Shown one piece after another: positions 1 to 8,151 of a DNA stretch of 64,000 nt. Source of the stretch: Roseomonas sp. KE0001 (lineage in GTDB: Bacteria > Pseudomonadota > Alphaproteobacteria > Acetobacterales > Acetobacteraceae); the NCBI RefSeq assembly GCF_016107285.1, contig NZ_RCVQ01000008.1, positions 1-64,000 on the forward strand. Reading direction: 5' to 3'. Within the stretch, counting starts at the first letter, position 1. Each line of letters opens with the position of its first letter. A model generated the notes under the pieces. It saw only the letters and a list, made by a program, of their open reading frames with translations. It made no database searches and had not been told where the DNA came from. The translations under genes were made by a program, and so were the position numbers.

Positions 1-21
1 ATCCTCGATCGAATGGTCCAT
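1..21 (-). CDS. Start of an unidentified downstream gene (partial)
   Basis: An ATG on the minus strand at base 21 opens a frame reading MDHSIED before the window ends. An AAGGA stretch lies about eight bases upstream, and the start is only 12 bases past the stop of the MmgE/PrpD gene. It is therefore probably the next gene of the same operon. Seven residues are too few to identify a product. Confidence 0.45.
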
Positions 22-32
22 CTCGCTATCCT

Positions 33-1409
33 TCAGAGCGCCTCGGCCGGGCTGCGCAACAGGGGGGAAATGTCGTTCAGGCGATCGAGCCCGGAGATGG
101 TGTCGGCCAGCGCCCCGGCCGCCTGCGGCCCCAGCACGGCATCGGCCAGGCCGCTGAACTTGGCGCGCAGCTCCGCCTCGGTCAAGAAATTGTCCGGCTC
201 GCCCTTGGGCACGATGACCTTGCGCGTGAAGGTCTCGCCGCGCGCCCTGACGGTCAGCTTGCCGGACATATTGGCCGGGAACTCGGCCTCGATCTCGGGG
301 TCGTTCTCGCAGCGCACCTTGCGCATCATGGATCTGATGGAAGGGTCGCGCAGCAGCGCGTAGCTGTCCCAGCCCATGGCGCCGGTGCTCAGCGCCGTGG
401 CGATGACGAAGGGCCCGCTGAACTGGCCATCGACGATGTTCTGCGGATCGGCCTTGCGGTCGGCGGGTTCGCCCACCAGCAGCATGCCGGCGCGGGAAAT
501 GCCGAGCGTGACGCCCTCGATCTCCTCGGCCTTCAGGTCATGCTCGGCCCGCAGCGCGAGGGCCGCGTCGATGCCGGCATGGCCCCAGCGGCAACTTGGA
601 TAGGGCTTCACGCCGGTCTGCATCAGTTCCCAGACCTGGCCGAGATCCTGCAGCACGCGCCCTGGCTTCGGATCCGGCGCGTAGGAGCGCAGGAAGCCGT
701 GCTTGCCCTCGATGGCATCGGCGGCGCCCTTGAAGCCCTCGCGCGCGAGAGTGGCGGCGGCGAGGCCCGCCATGCCGGCCCAGCCGACCTGGAACCGCTT
801 GGTCCACGCCCCGTTGGCCAGGAACTGCAGGCTGCCGGCGCATTGGCTGAGCGCGATTCCCAGCGCCGAGGCCATGCCCGCCGCATCCAGCCCGAAAACC
901 CGCCCCGCCGCCGCCGCCGCGCCGAAGGCGCCGCAGGTCGCGGAGGGATGGAAGCCCCGATCGTAATGCGCGCCCGCCGGCAGCGCCAGGGCGAGGCGCA
1001 GCGCCACCTCGTAGCCGGCGACGATGGCCACCTGCACCTCGGCGCCCGAGGCGCCGGTCATCTCGCCCGCCGCCAGCGCCGCCGGAATGACCGGCGCCCC
1101 CGGATGCACCACGGCGACCGCATGCGTGTCGTCGAAATCGAGCGAATGGCCGAGCGTGGCGTTGATCAGCGCCGCCCCGGCCGGGCTGTAGGTCGCCGTA
1201 TCAGCGAAGACCCGGCTCTCGCCCTTGTCGAGGCCCAGCGCCTTCACCGCGGCGAGGAGGGCCGGGGTGCTCTCGGCCTCCTTCCGGGCGCGGACGATGT
1301 TGCCGACCAGATCGAGCACCAGGGCGCGGGTCCGCGCCGCCACCTCGGGTGGCAGCGCCTCGGCCCGCAGACCGGCGGCGAAAGTGGCAAGCTCATGGGT
1401 GATGCGCAT
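33..1409 (-). CDS. MmgE/PrpD family protein
   Basis: This 458-residue protein has the usual length of the MmgE/PrpD family, which includes 2-methylcitrate dehydratase, cis-aconitate decarboxylase and iminodisuccinate epimerase. The family hallmark LGHSLDFDDTH is present near residue 87, and a conserved KPYPSCRWGHAG stretch near residue 273. It is the last complete gene of the catabolic operon, 24 bases after the SDR gene. In this setting a hydratase, dehydratase or lyase acting on a carboxylic acid or acyl-CoA product is plausible. The substrate cannot be read from sequence, and nothing specifically supports 2-methylcitrate, since no prpB or prpC lies nearby. It is predicted cytoplasmic. Confidence 0.85.
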   Translation of the reverse strand: MRITHELATFAAGLRAEALPPEVAARTRALVLDLVGNIVRARKEAESTPALLAAVKALGLDKGESRVFADTATYSPAGAALINATLGHSLDFDDTHAVAVVHPGAPVIPAALAAGEMTGASGAEVQVAIVAGYEVALRLALALPAGAHYDRGFHPSATCGAFGAAAAAGRVFGLDAAGMASALGIALSQCAGSLQFLANGAWTKRFQVGWAGMAGLAAATLAREGFKGAADAIEGKHGFLRSYAPDPKPGRVLQDLGQVWELMQTGVKPYPSCRWGHAGIDAALALRAEHDLKAEEIEGVTLGISRAGMLLVGEPADRKADPQNIVDGQFSGPFVIATALSTGAMGWDSYALLRDPSIRSMMRKVRCENDPEIEAEFPANMSGKLTVRARGETFTRKVIVPKGEPDNFLTEAELRAKFSGLADAVLGPQAAGALADTISGLDRLNDISPLLRSPAEAL

Positions 1410-1433
1410 GGTTTCCTCCGCCGCCAGGATGGA

Positions 1434-2348
1434 TCAGACCGGGTCCCAGGAGAAGACGTCGGGGCTCCGGTCGAGCGGCACGGCATGGCCGCGCAGCGCC
1501 GGCCAGGCATGTTCCGCGATGAGCTCCGGCGTCCAGCCTTCCGAGCGGTGGGCGCTGCGCACCGGGCGGGGCTGGCTGAAGATGAAGAGCTCGTTGTTGC
1601 GGGCCGCGAAGATCTGGCCGTTCACGTCCTTCGCCGCGTCGCTGGCCAGGAAGACCGCCAGGGTGGCGTTCTTCTCCGGCGTCATGCGCTTCAGCTTCTC
1701 GACCCGGGCCTTCTGCTCCGGCGTCTCGGCCGGGATGGAGCTGGTCATGCGGCTCCAGGCGAAGGGCGCGATGCAGTTGGACCGCACGCCGAAGCGCTGC
1801 ATGTCGAGGGCGATGGACTTGGACAGCGCCGCGATGCCGAGCTTGGCCGCCGAATAGTTCGCCTGGCCGAAATTGCCGATCAGGCCCGAGGTCGAGGTCA
1901 TGTGCACATAGGCGCCCGAGCCCTGGGCGCGGAAATGCTCGGCCGCGGCGCGGGAGACGAAGAAGCTGCCGTTCAGATGCACGTCGATGACGGCGCGCCA
2001 CTCCGCCTCGGTCATCTTGTGGAAGATCTGGTCGCGCAGGATGCCGGCATTGTTGACGACGATGTCAACGCGGCCGAAGGCCTCGATGGCCGAGGCGACG
2101 ATGCGGCGGGCGCTGTCCCAGCCGGCGACGCTGTCGGTGTTGGTCACCGCCGTGCCGCCGCGCTGCTCGATGATGCCCTTGGTCTGCTCGCCCGGCGTGG
2201 CGGAGGTATCGCCCTCCCCGCTCAGCGAGGCGCCGATGTCGTTGATCACGACCTTGGCCCCGGCCTGGGCCATGGCCAGGGCGATCTCCCGCCCGATTCC
2301 GCCGCCAGCGCCGGTGACGATGGCGACCTTTCCTTCCAGCATGGACAT
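1434..2348 (-). CDS. SDR-family 3-hydroxyacyl-CoA dehydrogenase-like oxidoreductase
   Basis: A 304-residue classical short-chain dehydrogenase. It shows the NAD(P)-binding TGAGGGIG motif near residue 12, the NNAG motif and the YSAAK catalytic Tyr/Lys pair. The long insert after the first strand (NDIGASLSGEGDTSATPGEQ) resembles the dehydrogenase unit of peroxisomal multifunctional enzyme 2 (MFE-2), which is specific for (3R)-hydroxyacyl-CoA. The same operon carries a MaoC hydratase with the MFE-2 hydratase-2 signature, so the two may form an R-specific hydration/oxidation pair; that is inference. The reaction would be NAD+-dependent oxidation of 3-hydroxyacyl-CoA to 3-ketoacyl-CoA, just before the neighbouring thiolase acts. 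Confidence 0.85.
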   Translation of the reverse strand: MSMLEGKVAIVTGAGGGIGREIALAMAQAGAKVVINDIGASLSGEGDTSATPGEQTKGIIEQRGGTAVTNTDSVAGWDSARRIVASAIEAFGRVDIVVNNAGILRDQIFHKMTEAEWRAVIDVHLNGSFFVSRAAAEHFRAQGSGAYVHMTSTSGLIGNFGQANYSAAKLGIAALSKSIALDMQRFGVRSNCIAPFAWSRMTSSIPAETPEQKARVEKLKRMTPEKNATLAVFLASDAAKDVNGQIFAARNNELFIFSQPRPVRSAHRSEGWTPELIAEHAWPALRGHAVPLDRSPDVFSWDPV

Positions 2349-2369
2349 GGATCGTTTCCTCTTCCTGGC

Positions 2370-2768
2370 TCAGACGGGCGTGAACATGGGCACGGGCTGG
2401 CCGTCGCCCTCGCTGGGCACGAAGGTGACGCGCACCTTCTGCCCGACCTCGATCCTGTCGAAGTCGCAATCGACGATATTGGTCATGATGCGCGGCCCCT
2501 CGGCCAGCTCCACATAGGCGATGGCATAGGGAACCTTCGCGCGCATGATGCTGAAGGTATAGATCGTGCCCTCGCCGCTGGCCGGCACGAACTCCACCTC
2601 GCCCTCATCATCGAAGGGGCAGATGGGGCGCGGCGGGTAGTGCACCTTGCCGGTCTTGGTGTTGCGGCCGATCAGAAGCTTGCCGTCCCGCGCCGCGTCC
2701 CAGAAGGGCCTGGTGGAGACGTCCGGGGTCGGGCTCGGCGGCACGCGCTTCGGGGTCTGTTCGCTCAT
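2370..2768 (-). CDS. DUF35/OB-fold protein, probable thiolase partner
   Basis: A 132-residue DUF35-type protein with an N-terminal zinc-ribbon-like segment (HYPPRPICPFDD) and a C-terminal OB fold ending in VGQKVRVTFV. The ribbon keeps only one cysteine, so zinc binding there is doubtful. DUF35 proteins are commonly encoded beside SCP2-type thiolases and form complexes with them. In steroid side-chain degradation, such a pair acts as a retro-aldolase rather than a thiolase. Here the thiolase gene lies immediately upstream, four bases away, which supports a stable complex. It is predicted to modulate acyl-CoA binding and to have no catalytic activity alone. Confidence 0.8.
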   Translation of the reverse strand: MSEQTPKRVPPSPTPDVSTRPFWDAARDGKLLIGRNTKTGKVHYPPRPICPFDDEGEVEFVPASGEGTIYTFSIMRAKVPYAIAYVELAEGPRIMTNIVDCDFDRIEVGQKVRVTFVPSEGDGQPVPMFTPV

Positions 2769-2772
2769 GGCC

Positions 2773-3945
2773 TCACTCCCTCTCCAGGATCAGCGTCGCG
2801 CTGCCATGGCGGGTGCCGAGCGAGCCGCCCGTGCCATGCGCCAGCGCCAGGTCGCAATTCTTCACCTGCACCGCCGGATGCGCCTCGCCGCGCAGCTGAC
2901 GCACCGCCTCGATCACCTTGGTGATGCCGCCGCGATTGGCCGGGTGGTTGTTGCAGAGCCCGCCGCCATCGGTGTTGAAGGGCAGCTTGCCGACGCCCGA
3001 GATCAGGTTGCCGTCGGAGACGAACTTGCCGCCCTGGCCACGCTCGCAGAAACCGAGGTCCTCGAGCTGCAGCAGGACGGTGATGGTGAAGCTGTCGTAG
3101 ATGCTGGCGTACTTGATGTCCGCCGGCCTGACGCCCGCCATCTCGAAGGCGCGGGCGCCGGAGTAGCGCGCGCCGGTATAGGTCAGGTCGAGCTGCCCGC
3201 CCATCTGGTGCTTCACCGTCTCGCCGGCGCCGCGCACCGTGACGACAGGCCGCTTCAGGCTGCGGGCGACCTCCGGGCTGGTGACGATCAGCGCGCCGCC
3301 GCCGTCGCTGATGACGCAGCAATCGAGGCGGTGCAGCGGATCGGCCACCAGCGGCGAGTTCACCACATCCTCGACCGTCACCACCTTGCGCAGCATGGCA
3401 TGCTCATTGTGCTGCGCATGGTGCGAGGCGGCGACCTTGATCCAGGCCAGCTGCTCGCTGGTGGTGCCGAACTCGTACATGTGCCGGCGGGCGCACATGG
3501 CGTACATGTTCGCGATCGCCGCGCCATAGGGGTATTCGAACTGCACGTCGGGCTGCGCGGGATTGCCGGCGCGCGGCGCGGTGCCGGTCGCCATGCCCTC
3601 GGCGCGCGGCCGCCCGGCCAGCGTGATCAGCGCCACGCTGCACTTGCCGAGGGCGATGGCCTCGGCCGCGTGGGCCACATGCGCCAGATAGGAGCAGCCG
3701 CCGAGATCCGTGGCATCGACATGCTTCAGCCGGTCGAGGCCGATATAGTCGGCCATGCTCAGCGGGCCCATGCCGGGCGCGTCGCCGGCACAGAAATAGG
3801 CGTCCACGTCGCGGCGGGTCAGCCCGGCGTCGCGCAGCGCCCCCAGCGCCACCTCGGCATGGAGTTGCGCGGTGCTCTTGTCCTCGGCCTTGCGCGTCGG
3901 ATGCTCATAGGCGCCGACGATGCAGGCCTTGCCTCGGATACTCAC
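2773..3945 (-). CDS. SCP2-like thiolase family protein (possible aldolase)
   Basis: A 390-residue thiolase-superfamily protein of SCP-x/lipid-transfer type. The probable nucleophile cysteine lies in DLGGCSYLAHVAHAAEA near residue 82. The late His motif reads CNNHPANRGG. The last active-site motif, which usually carries the second cysteine in condensing or cleaving thiolases, reads AHGTGGSLGTRHG here and has no Cys. This departure, plus the adjacent DUF35 gene, makes either thiolytic cleavage of 3-ketoacyl-CoA or retro-aldol cleavage of a 3-hydroxyacyl-CoA possible. It follows the binding-protein gene and precedes the DUF35 and SDR genes in one operon. Confidence 0.82.
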   Translation of the reverse strand: MSIRGKACIVGAYEHPTRKAEDKSTAQLHAEVALGALRDAGLTRRDVDAYFCAGDAPGMGPLSMADYIGLDRLKHVDATDLGGCSYLAHVAHAAEAIALGKCSVALITLAGRPRAEGMATGTAPRAGNPAQPDVQFEYPYGAAIANMYAMCARRHMYEFGTTSEQLAWIKVAASHHAQHNEHAMLRKVVTVEDVVNSPLVADPLHRLDCCVISDGGGALIVTSPEVARSLKRPVVTVRGAGETVKHQMGGQLDLTYTGARYSGARAFEMAGVRPADIKYASIYDSFTITVLLQLEDLGFCERGQGGKFVSDGNLISGVGKLPFNTDGGGLCNNHPANRGGITKVIEAVRQLRGEAHPAVQVKNCDLALAHGTGGSLGTRHGSATLILERE

Positions 3946-3976
3946 AGGCAGCCTCTCCTTCTCATGCGTTCCATAC

Positions 3977-5002
3977 TCATTGCACCACGATACGGCCGGC
4001 CCGCGCCACCTCGGCCCAGCGCGCGATCTCCTCGCGGATGAAAACCTCGAAAGCCTGCGGCGTGGTGCCGCCCTCCGGCGTCAGCCGTGGCTGCTCGGCG
4101 GCGAAGTCCTGCATCCGCCGGGTCCACCCCGCCTCGCGCACCACCGCATCGATCTCGCGTCCCAGCCGCGCCACGACGGGCGCCGGGGTCCTGGCCGGCG
4201 CCTGGATGCCGAACCAGGAGACCGCGTCGAAATCCGCGATCCCCGCCTCCTGCAGCGTCGGCACGTCCGGCAGCACCGGCGAGCGCATGGCGCTGGTCAC
4301 CGCCAGCGCGCGGATCTGCCCCTCGCGGATGAAGTTGAGCGCCGAGGGGATGTTGTCCATCGCCAGCTCGATCCGGCCGGAGACCAGTTCGGTCAGCATC
4401 GGGCCCGAGCCGCGATAGGGCACGTGCTGGATGTCGATGCCGGTGCGCGCCTTAAGCAGCTCCATGCAGGCATGCGGGCTGCCGCCGATGCCGGAGGTGC
4501 CGTAGTTCAGCCCGCCGGGGTCCTTCCTCGCCGCCGCGAGCATGCCGGCGATATCGGTGATCGCCATCCCCTTCGCCGCCAGCACGACATTCGCGACGCG
4601 CGTCACCAGTCCGACGGCGGCGAGGTCCTTCGGCTGGTAGGGCATGCGCGACCCGTAGGCGGCGTAGTTGATGGCCGCCGTGCCGATCGAGGCCATCAGG
4701 ATGGTGTAGCCATCGGGCTCCGCCTTGGCGACCGCGTCGGCGCCGATATTGCCGCCCGCCCCGCCGCGGTTCTCGACCACCACCGCCTGGCCGAGCCGCG
4801 CCGAGAGCTGCTCGGCCAGCAGGCGACCGATGAGGTCGGTCGTGCCGCCGGGCGGGAAGGGGATGATCATGCGGATGGTCCGCTGCGGCCATGTGCCCCC
4901 CTGGGCGTCCGCCGTGGTGCCCGGCTGGGCGCGCGCCACGGCCGGCAGGGCGAGCAGGCCCGCGGCTGTCAGAAGGCCGCGGCGGTTCGGGGCGATCGGC
5001 AT
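3977..5002 (-). CDS. Bug/TctC-family tripartite tricarboxylate transporter substrate-binding protein
   Basis: A 341-residue periplasmic binding protein of the Bug/TctC family. It has a Tat-like or Sec signal (NRRGLLTAAGLLALPAVARA) and the family core WPQRTIRMIIPFPPGGTTD followed by a VVENRGGAGGNIGAD stretch. Two ATGs occur in tandem (5005 and 5002). The second is chosen because an AGGAGG stretch ends four bases before it. No TctA/TctB membrane genes occur in the window, which is common for orphan Bug proteins. Its place inside a beta-oxidation operon suggests that it captures the carboxylate the operon degrades; that is inference. Confidence 0.88.
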   Translation of the reverse strand: MPIAPNRRGLLTAAGLLALPAVARAQPGTTADAQGGTWPQRTIRMIIPFPPGGTTDLIGRLLAEQLSARLGQAVVVENRGGAGGNIGADAVAKAEPDGYTILMASIGTAAINYAAYGSRMPYQPKDLAAVGLVTRVANVVLAAKGMAITDIAGMLAAARKDPGGLNYGTSGIGGSPHACMELLKARTGIDIQHVPYRGSGPMLTELVSGRIELAMDNIPSALNFIREGQIRALAVTSAMRSPVLPDVPTLQEAGIADFDAVSWFGIQAPARTPAPVVARLGREIDAVVREAGWTRRMQDFAAEQPRLTPEGGTTPQAFEVFIREEIARWAEVARAGRIVVQ

Positions 5003-5054
5003 CATTCCTCCTTCCGCGCGGGGCGGCCTTGTCACCGGCCGCCTCCGCCGCGCA

Positions 5055-6230
5055 TCAGCCGGGCAGCTCCAGCACGTTCTTGGCCAGGATGCCGCGCTGG
5101 ATCTCGGAGCTGCCGCCGTAGATCGTCGTCGGCCGCGCCTCGATGAACTGGCCGGAGGGGTGGAGATCCCGGTTGCCGCCCATCGGCTCCAGCAGGCCGG
5201 CATTCTCTCCGGCGATGTCCATCATCACCTCGGTGATGCGCTGGAACAGCTCGGCCTGATGCAGCTTCAGCATGGACACGTCGGGGCCAAGCGATTCGCC
5301 GCGCCGCAGGATGGCGACATAGGTCTCGTAGAGCGCCTTGTGGTCCTCGAGATCCAGCCGCAGCCTCGTGTAGCGCTCCTGGAAGTCCGGCTCGTCGAAC
5401 ACGCCCATCCGCTCGGCCAGGTTCTTCAGGCGGCCCAGCGCGTAGCCCGACTGGCGCGGCGAGCCCAGGAAGATGCGCTCGAAGCCGAGCAGCGCCTTGG
5501 CCATGCTCCAGCCCTTGTTCGGCTGGCCGACCAGGTTCTCCCGCGGCACGCGGACATTGTCGAAGAACACCTCGCAGAACTCGTCATGCAGGCCGAGATT
5601 GATGATCGGCCGCACCGTCACGCCCGGCGTCTTCATGTCGATCAGCAGGAAGCTGATGCCTTCCTGCTTCTTCGCCGTCTTGTCGGTGCGGACCAGGCAG
5701 AAGATCCAGTTGGCGTCGGTGGCCAGCGTGGTCCAGATCTTCTGGCCGTTGACCACGTAGTGGTCGCCATCCAGCACCGCCTCGGTGCGCAGCGAGGCGA
5801 GGTCGGAACCCGCGCCCGGCTCGGAATAGCCCTGGCACCAGATGTCCTCGCCCGCCAGGATGCGCGGCAGGAAGCGGCTCCGCTGCGCCTCGGTGCCGAA
5901 GCGGATCAGCAGGGGGCCGAGCATGATCACGCCGTGATCGGGCAGGCGCGCCACGCCATGCCGCTCATACTCCTCGATCAGGATGATCTGCTTGGCGGCG
6001 CTGAGGCCCATGCCGCCCAGCTCGCGCGGCCAGCCCGGCGCCACCCACCCCTTGGCCTTGACCTTCTCGAACCAAGCCTGGCCCTGCTCCCAGTGCAGCC
6101 GGTGCTGCGGATTCCGCAGCTCGGCGGGATACTCGCTCTCGACGAAGCGCCGCACCTCGGCGCGGAATTCCTCGTCCGACAGCGCATCCCAGTTGGTGCC
6201 GGCGGAACTCATCTCGGCGGACTGGCTCAT
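5055..6230 (-). CDS. Acyl-CoA dehydrogenase, large-subunit type
   Basis: A 391-residue flavin-dependent acyl-CoA dehydrogenase. The FAD/substrate motif YSEPGAGSDLASL is at about residue 135, and the C-terminal YGGSSEIQRGILAKNVLEL matches the family. The position that carries the catalytic Glu in medium-chain enzymes is Gly here (YGGSSE). A Glu in GFERIFLGSP matches the alternative base used in isovaleryl-CoA dehydrogenase-like enzymes, so the enzyme may still be active, perhaps on branched substrates. Its gene overlaps that of a second, shorter acyl-CoA dehydrogenase by four bases. This is typical of heteromeric enzymes from steroid or cyclic-acid degradation. Confidence 0.9.
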   Translation of the reverse strand: MSQSAEMSSAGTNWDALSDEEFRAEVRRFVESEYPAELRNPQHRLHWEQGQAWFEKVKAKGWVAPGWPRELGGMGLSAAKQIILIEEYERHGVARLPDHGVIMLGPLLIRFGTEAQRSRFLPRILAGEDIWCQGYSEPGAGSDLASLRTEAVLDGDHYVVNGQKIWTTLATDANWIFCLVRTDKTAKKQEGISFLLIDMKTPGVTVRPIINLGLHDEFCEVFFDNVRVPRENLVGQPNKGWSMAKALLGFERIFLGSPRQSGYALGRLKNLAERMGVFDEPDFQERYTRLRLDLEDHKALYETYVAILRRGESLGPDVSMLKLHQAELFQRITEVMMDIAGENAGLLEPMGGNRDLHPSGQFIEARPTTIYGGSSEIQRGILAKNVLELPG

Positions 6231-7306
6231 GCCTCTTCCTCCCGCGCCTCGGCGGCAAAGCGGCGGCGGTGCAGCGCCGCCGGGCCGAACTGGTTGAACA
6301 GCACCATGGTCTTGCGGAGATAGAGGCTGATGTCGGCCTCGTCGGTGTAGCCGATGCCGCCGTGAAGCTGGATCGACTGCTTGGTCACCAGCATCGCCGT
6401 GTCCGAGGCGCGTGCCTTGGCGCGGGAGACGGCGGCGCGGCGCGCGGCGCGCGGCGAACCCTCCCGGTCCAGCGTGGCGGCGGCGGATTCGATGCTGGCG
6501 CGCGTCAGGGCGAGCTGGATCTTGAGATCGGCGGCGCGGTGCTGCAGCGCCTGGAAGCTGCCGATCGGCTTGCCGAACTGCTGCCGCGTGCGGAGATAGT
6601 CCAGCGTGACCGTGAAGGCCTGATCGGCGACGCCGAGCAGGTAGGCGGCGGTGCCGAGGGCCGCCTCGTCCAGCGCGTCCTCCACCTCCGCCACGGCGAC
6701 CGTGCCGAGACTCTCCCCGCCGGACGGGCGCAGCGTGCCGAAGAACCCGCCATCCTGCGTCTTCTCCAGCGTCAGGTCGGCCCCCGCGCGCGGCTGCAGG
6801 CGCAGCGACAGCCCGTCGCCCTCGCGCACCGGCACCAGGAAGGCCTCGGCGCCGCCGGCCTGGCCGATGAACAGGCGCGGCGCATCGGCGGTGCCCGGCA
6901 CATCCAGCCGCCCGGCGGCCTCCTGCCAGGCGGTCAGCACCAGGGCCTCGCCGGAGAGCAGCCGCGCCAGCGGCGCCTCCGCGCCCACGGCCGAGAGCAG
7001 CCGGGCCGACAGCGCCGCGCCGACCAGCGGCTCCGGCGCCAGGGCCGCGCCGAGTTCCTCGGCCACGGCGCAGAACTCGCTCATGCCGAGCCCGGCGCCC
7101 CCCCGCTCCTCGGGCACGCGAAGGCCGATCCAGCCCTGCTCGCCCATCTGCCGAAGCACGCCGGCATCGAAGCCCGGCGCCTCGAAGCGCAGGGCGCGGA
7201 TGCGCTTGCGGTCACCACCGCGCGGCGCGAGGCCGGCCGCGCTGTCGCGGATCATGCGAATCGATTCGGCCCGCTCCTCCGCCGCCTGATCGAGCGCCGC
7301 GCTCAT
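6227..7306 (-). CDS. Acyl-CoA dehydrogenase, partner subunit
   Basis: A 359-residue acyl-CoA dehydrogenase-family protein, shorter and more divergent than its neighbour. It has the N-terminal helical domain, a middle beta domain that lacks the full SEPGAGSD-type motif (the region reads LTAWQEAAGRL), and a C-terminal LHGGIGYTDEADISLYLRK motif. No clear catalytic Glu is visible at either usual position. In heteromeric alpha2beta2 acyl-CoA dehydrogenases one subunit is often degenerate in this way. The 4-base overlaps on both sides, with the hydratase and the other dehydrogenase, imply coupled translation and a shared substrate. Confidence 0.87.
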   Translation of the reverse strand: MSAALDQAAEERAESIRMIRDSAAGLAPRGGDRKRIRALRFEAPGFDAGVLRQMGEQGWIGLRVPEERGGAGLGMSEFCAVAEELGAALAPEPLVGAALSARLLSAVGAEAPLARLLSGEALVLTAWQEAAGRLDVPGTADAPRLFIGQAGGAEAFLVPVREGDGLSLRLQPRAGADLTLEKTQDGGFFGTLRPSGGESLGTVAVAEVEDALDEAALGTAAYLLGVADQAFTVTLDYLRTRQQFGKPIGSFQALQHRAADLKIQLALTRASIESAAATLDREGSPRAARRAAVSRAKARASDTAMLVTKQSIQLHGGIGYTDEADISLYLRKTMVLFNQFGPAALHRRRFAAEAREEEA

Positions 7307-8151
7307 GCGAAATCCGCCTTGCCGTTGTTGACCACCACCACGTCGCGCTCGACCACACGGGCGCGGAAGGCGCCGCTCTTCCAGATCTCGGTGCGGATCG
7401 TCTCCCCGGGATAGACCGGCGAGGAGAAGCGCAGCGCCAGGCCCTTCATCGCCGCCGCATCGTAGTTGCCGAGTTCGCGCACCAGCGCGTGCGTCACCAC
7501 GCCGAGTGTGCAGAGCCCGTGCAGGATTGGCCGCGGGAAGCCCGCGCGCGCCGCGATATCGGGGTCGGCGTGCAGCGGATTGTCATCGCCGTTCAGCCGG
7601 TAGTACAGCGCCTGTTCCGGCCGCGTCGCCAGGTCCAGCGTGATGTCGGGCGCCGTCTCCGGCACCGGATGGACCGGCTGCACCGGGCCCGCCGGGCCGC
7701 CGAAGCCGCCGTCGCCGCGCAGGAAGGTGGTGCTGCCCGTCACCGCCAGCAGCGCGCCGGTCGCCGCGTCGGTGATCTCCTTCTCGGAATAGAGCAGCGC
7801 GCCCTTGCCCTCGCCCTTGTCGACGATGCCGGTGACGCGGGTGCGGCCGATGACCTCGCCATCGACCGGCAGCGGGCAGTGCAGGGTGATGCGCTGCTCG
7901 CCATGCACCACCTTGACCGCATCGACACCGGTCTCGGGATTGGCCAGCCAGAAGCCGGGATGGGCGATCACCACCGCCATCGAGGGCATCACGCGCAGGG
8001 CGCGGTGCGCGTCGACATAGTCGAGCTGCCGCTTGTCCATCGGGTCCTGGCCGAGCCCGATGGACAGGGCGTAGAACACGGCGTCGCGCGGCGTCACGCG
8101 CTGCCGCACCTCGGGGATCGGGAAGTTGAGAAGCTTCTCGTAGTCGATCAC
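7303..8151 (-). CDS. MaoC-like (R)-enoyl-CoA hydratase with two hot-dog domains
   Basis: A 282-residue protein with an N-terminal hot-dog half (residues 1 to about 135) and a C-terminal MaoC half. The C-terminal half carries the hydratase-2 signature YRLNGDDNPLHADPDIAA and then GFPRPILHGLCTLG. The Asp and His in this signature are the catalytic pair known from hydratase 2. It should hydrate trans-2-enoyl-CoA to (3R)-hydroxyacyl-CoA. The start is GTG at 8151 because homology begins at VIDYEKLLNF and the GTGA overlaps the stop of the upstream ligase gene. The longer upstream frame is low-complexity Arg/Pro sequence without family similarity. Confidence 0.86.
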   Translation of the reverse strand: MIDYEKLLNFPIPEVRQRVTPRDAVFYALSIGLGQDPMDKRQLDYVDAHRALRVMPSMAVVIAHPGFWLANPETGVDAVKVVHGEQRITLHCPLPVDGEVIGRTRVTGIVDKGEGKGALLYSEKEITDAATGALLAVTGSTTFLRGDGGFGGPAGPVQPVHPVPETAPDITLDLATRPEQALYYRLNGDDNPLHADPDIAARAGFPRPILHGLCTLGVVTHALVRELGNYDAAAMKGLALRFSSPVYPGETIRTEIWKSGAFRARVVERDVVVVNNGKADFA

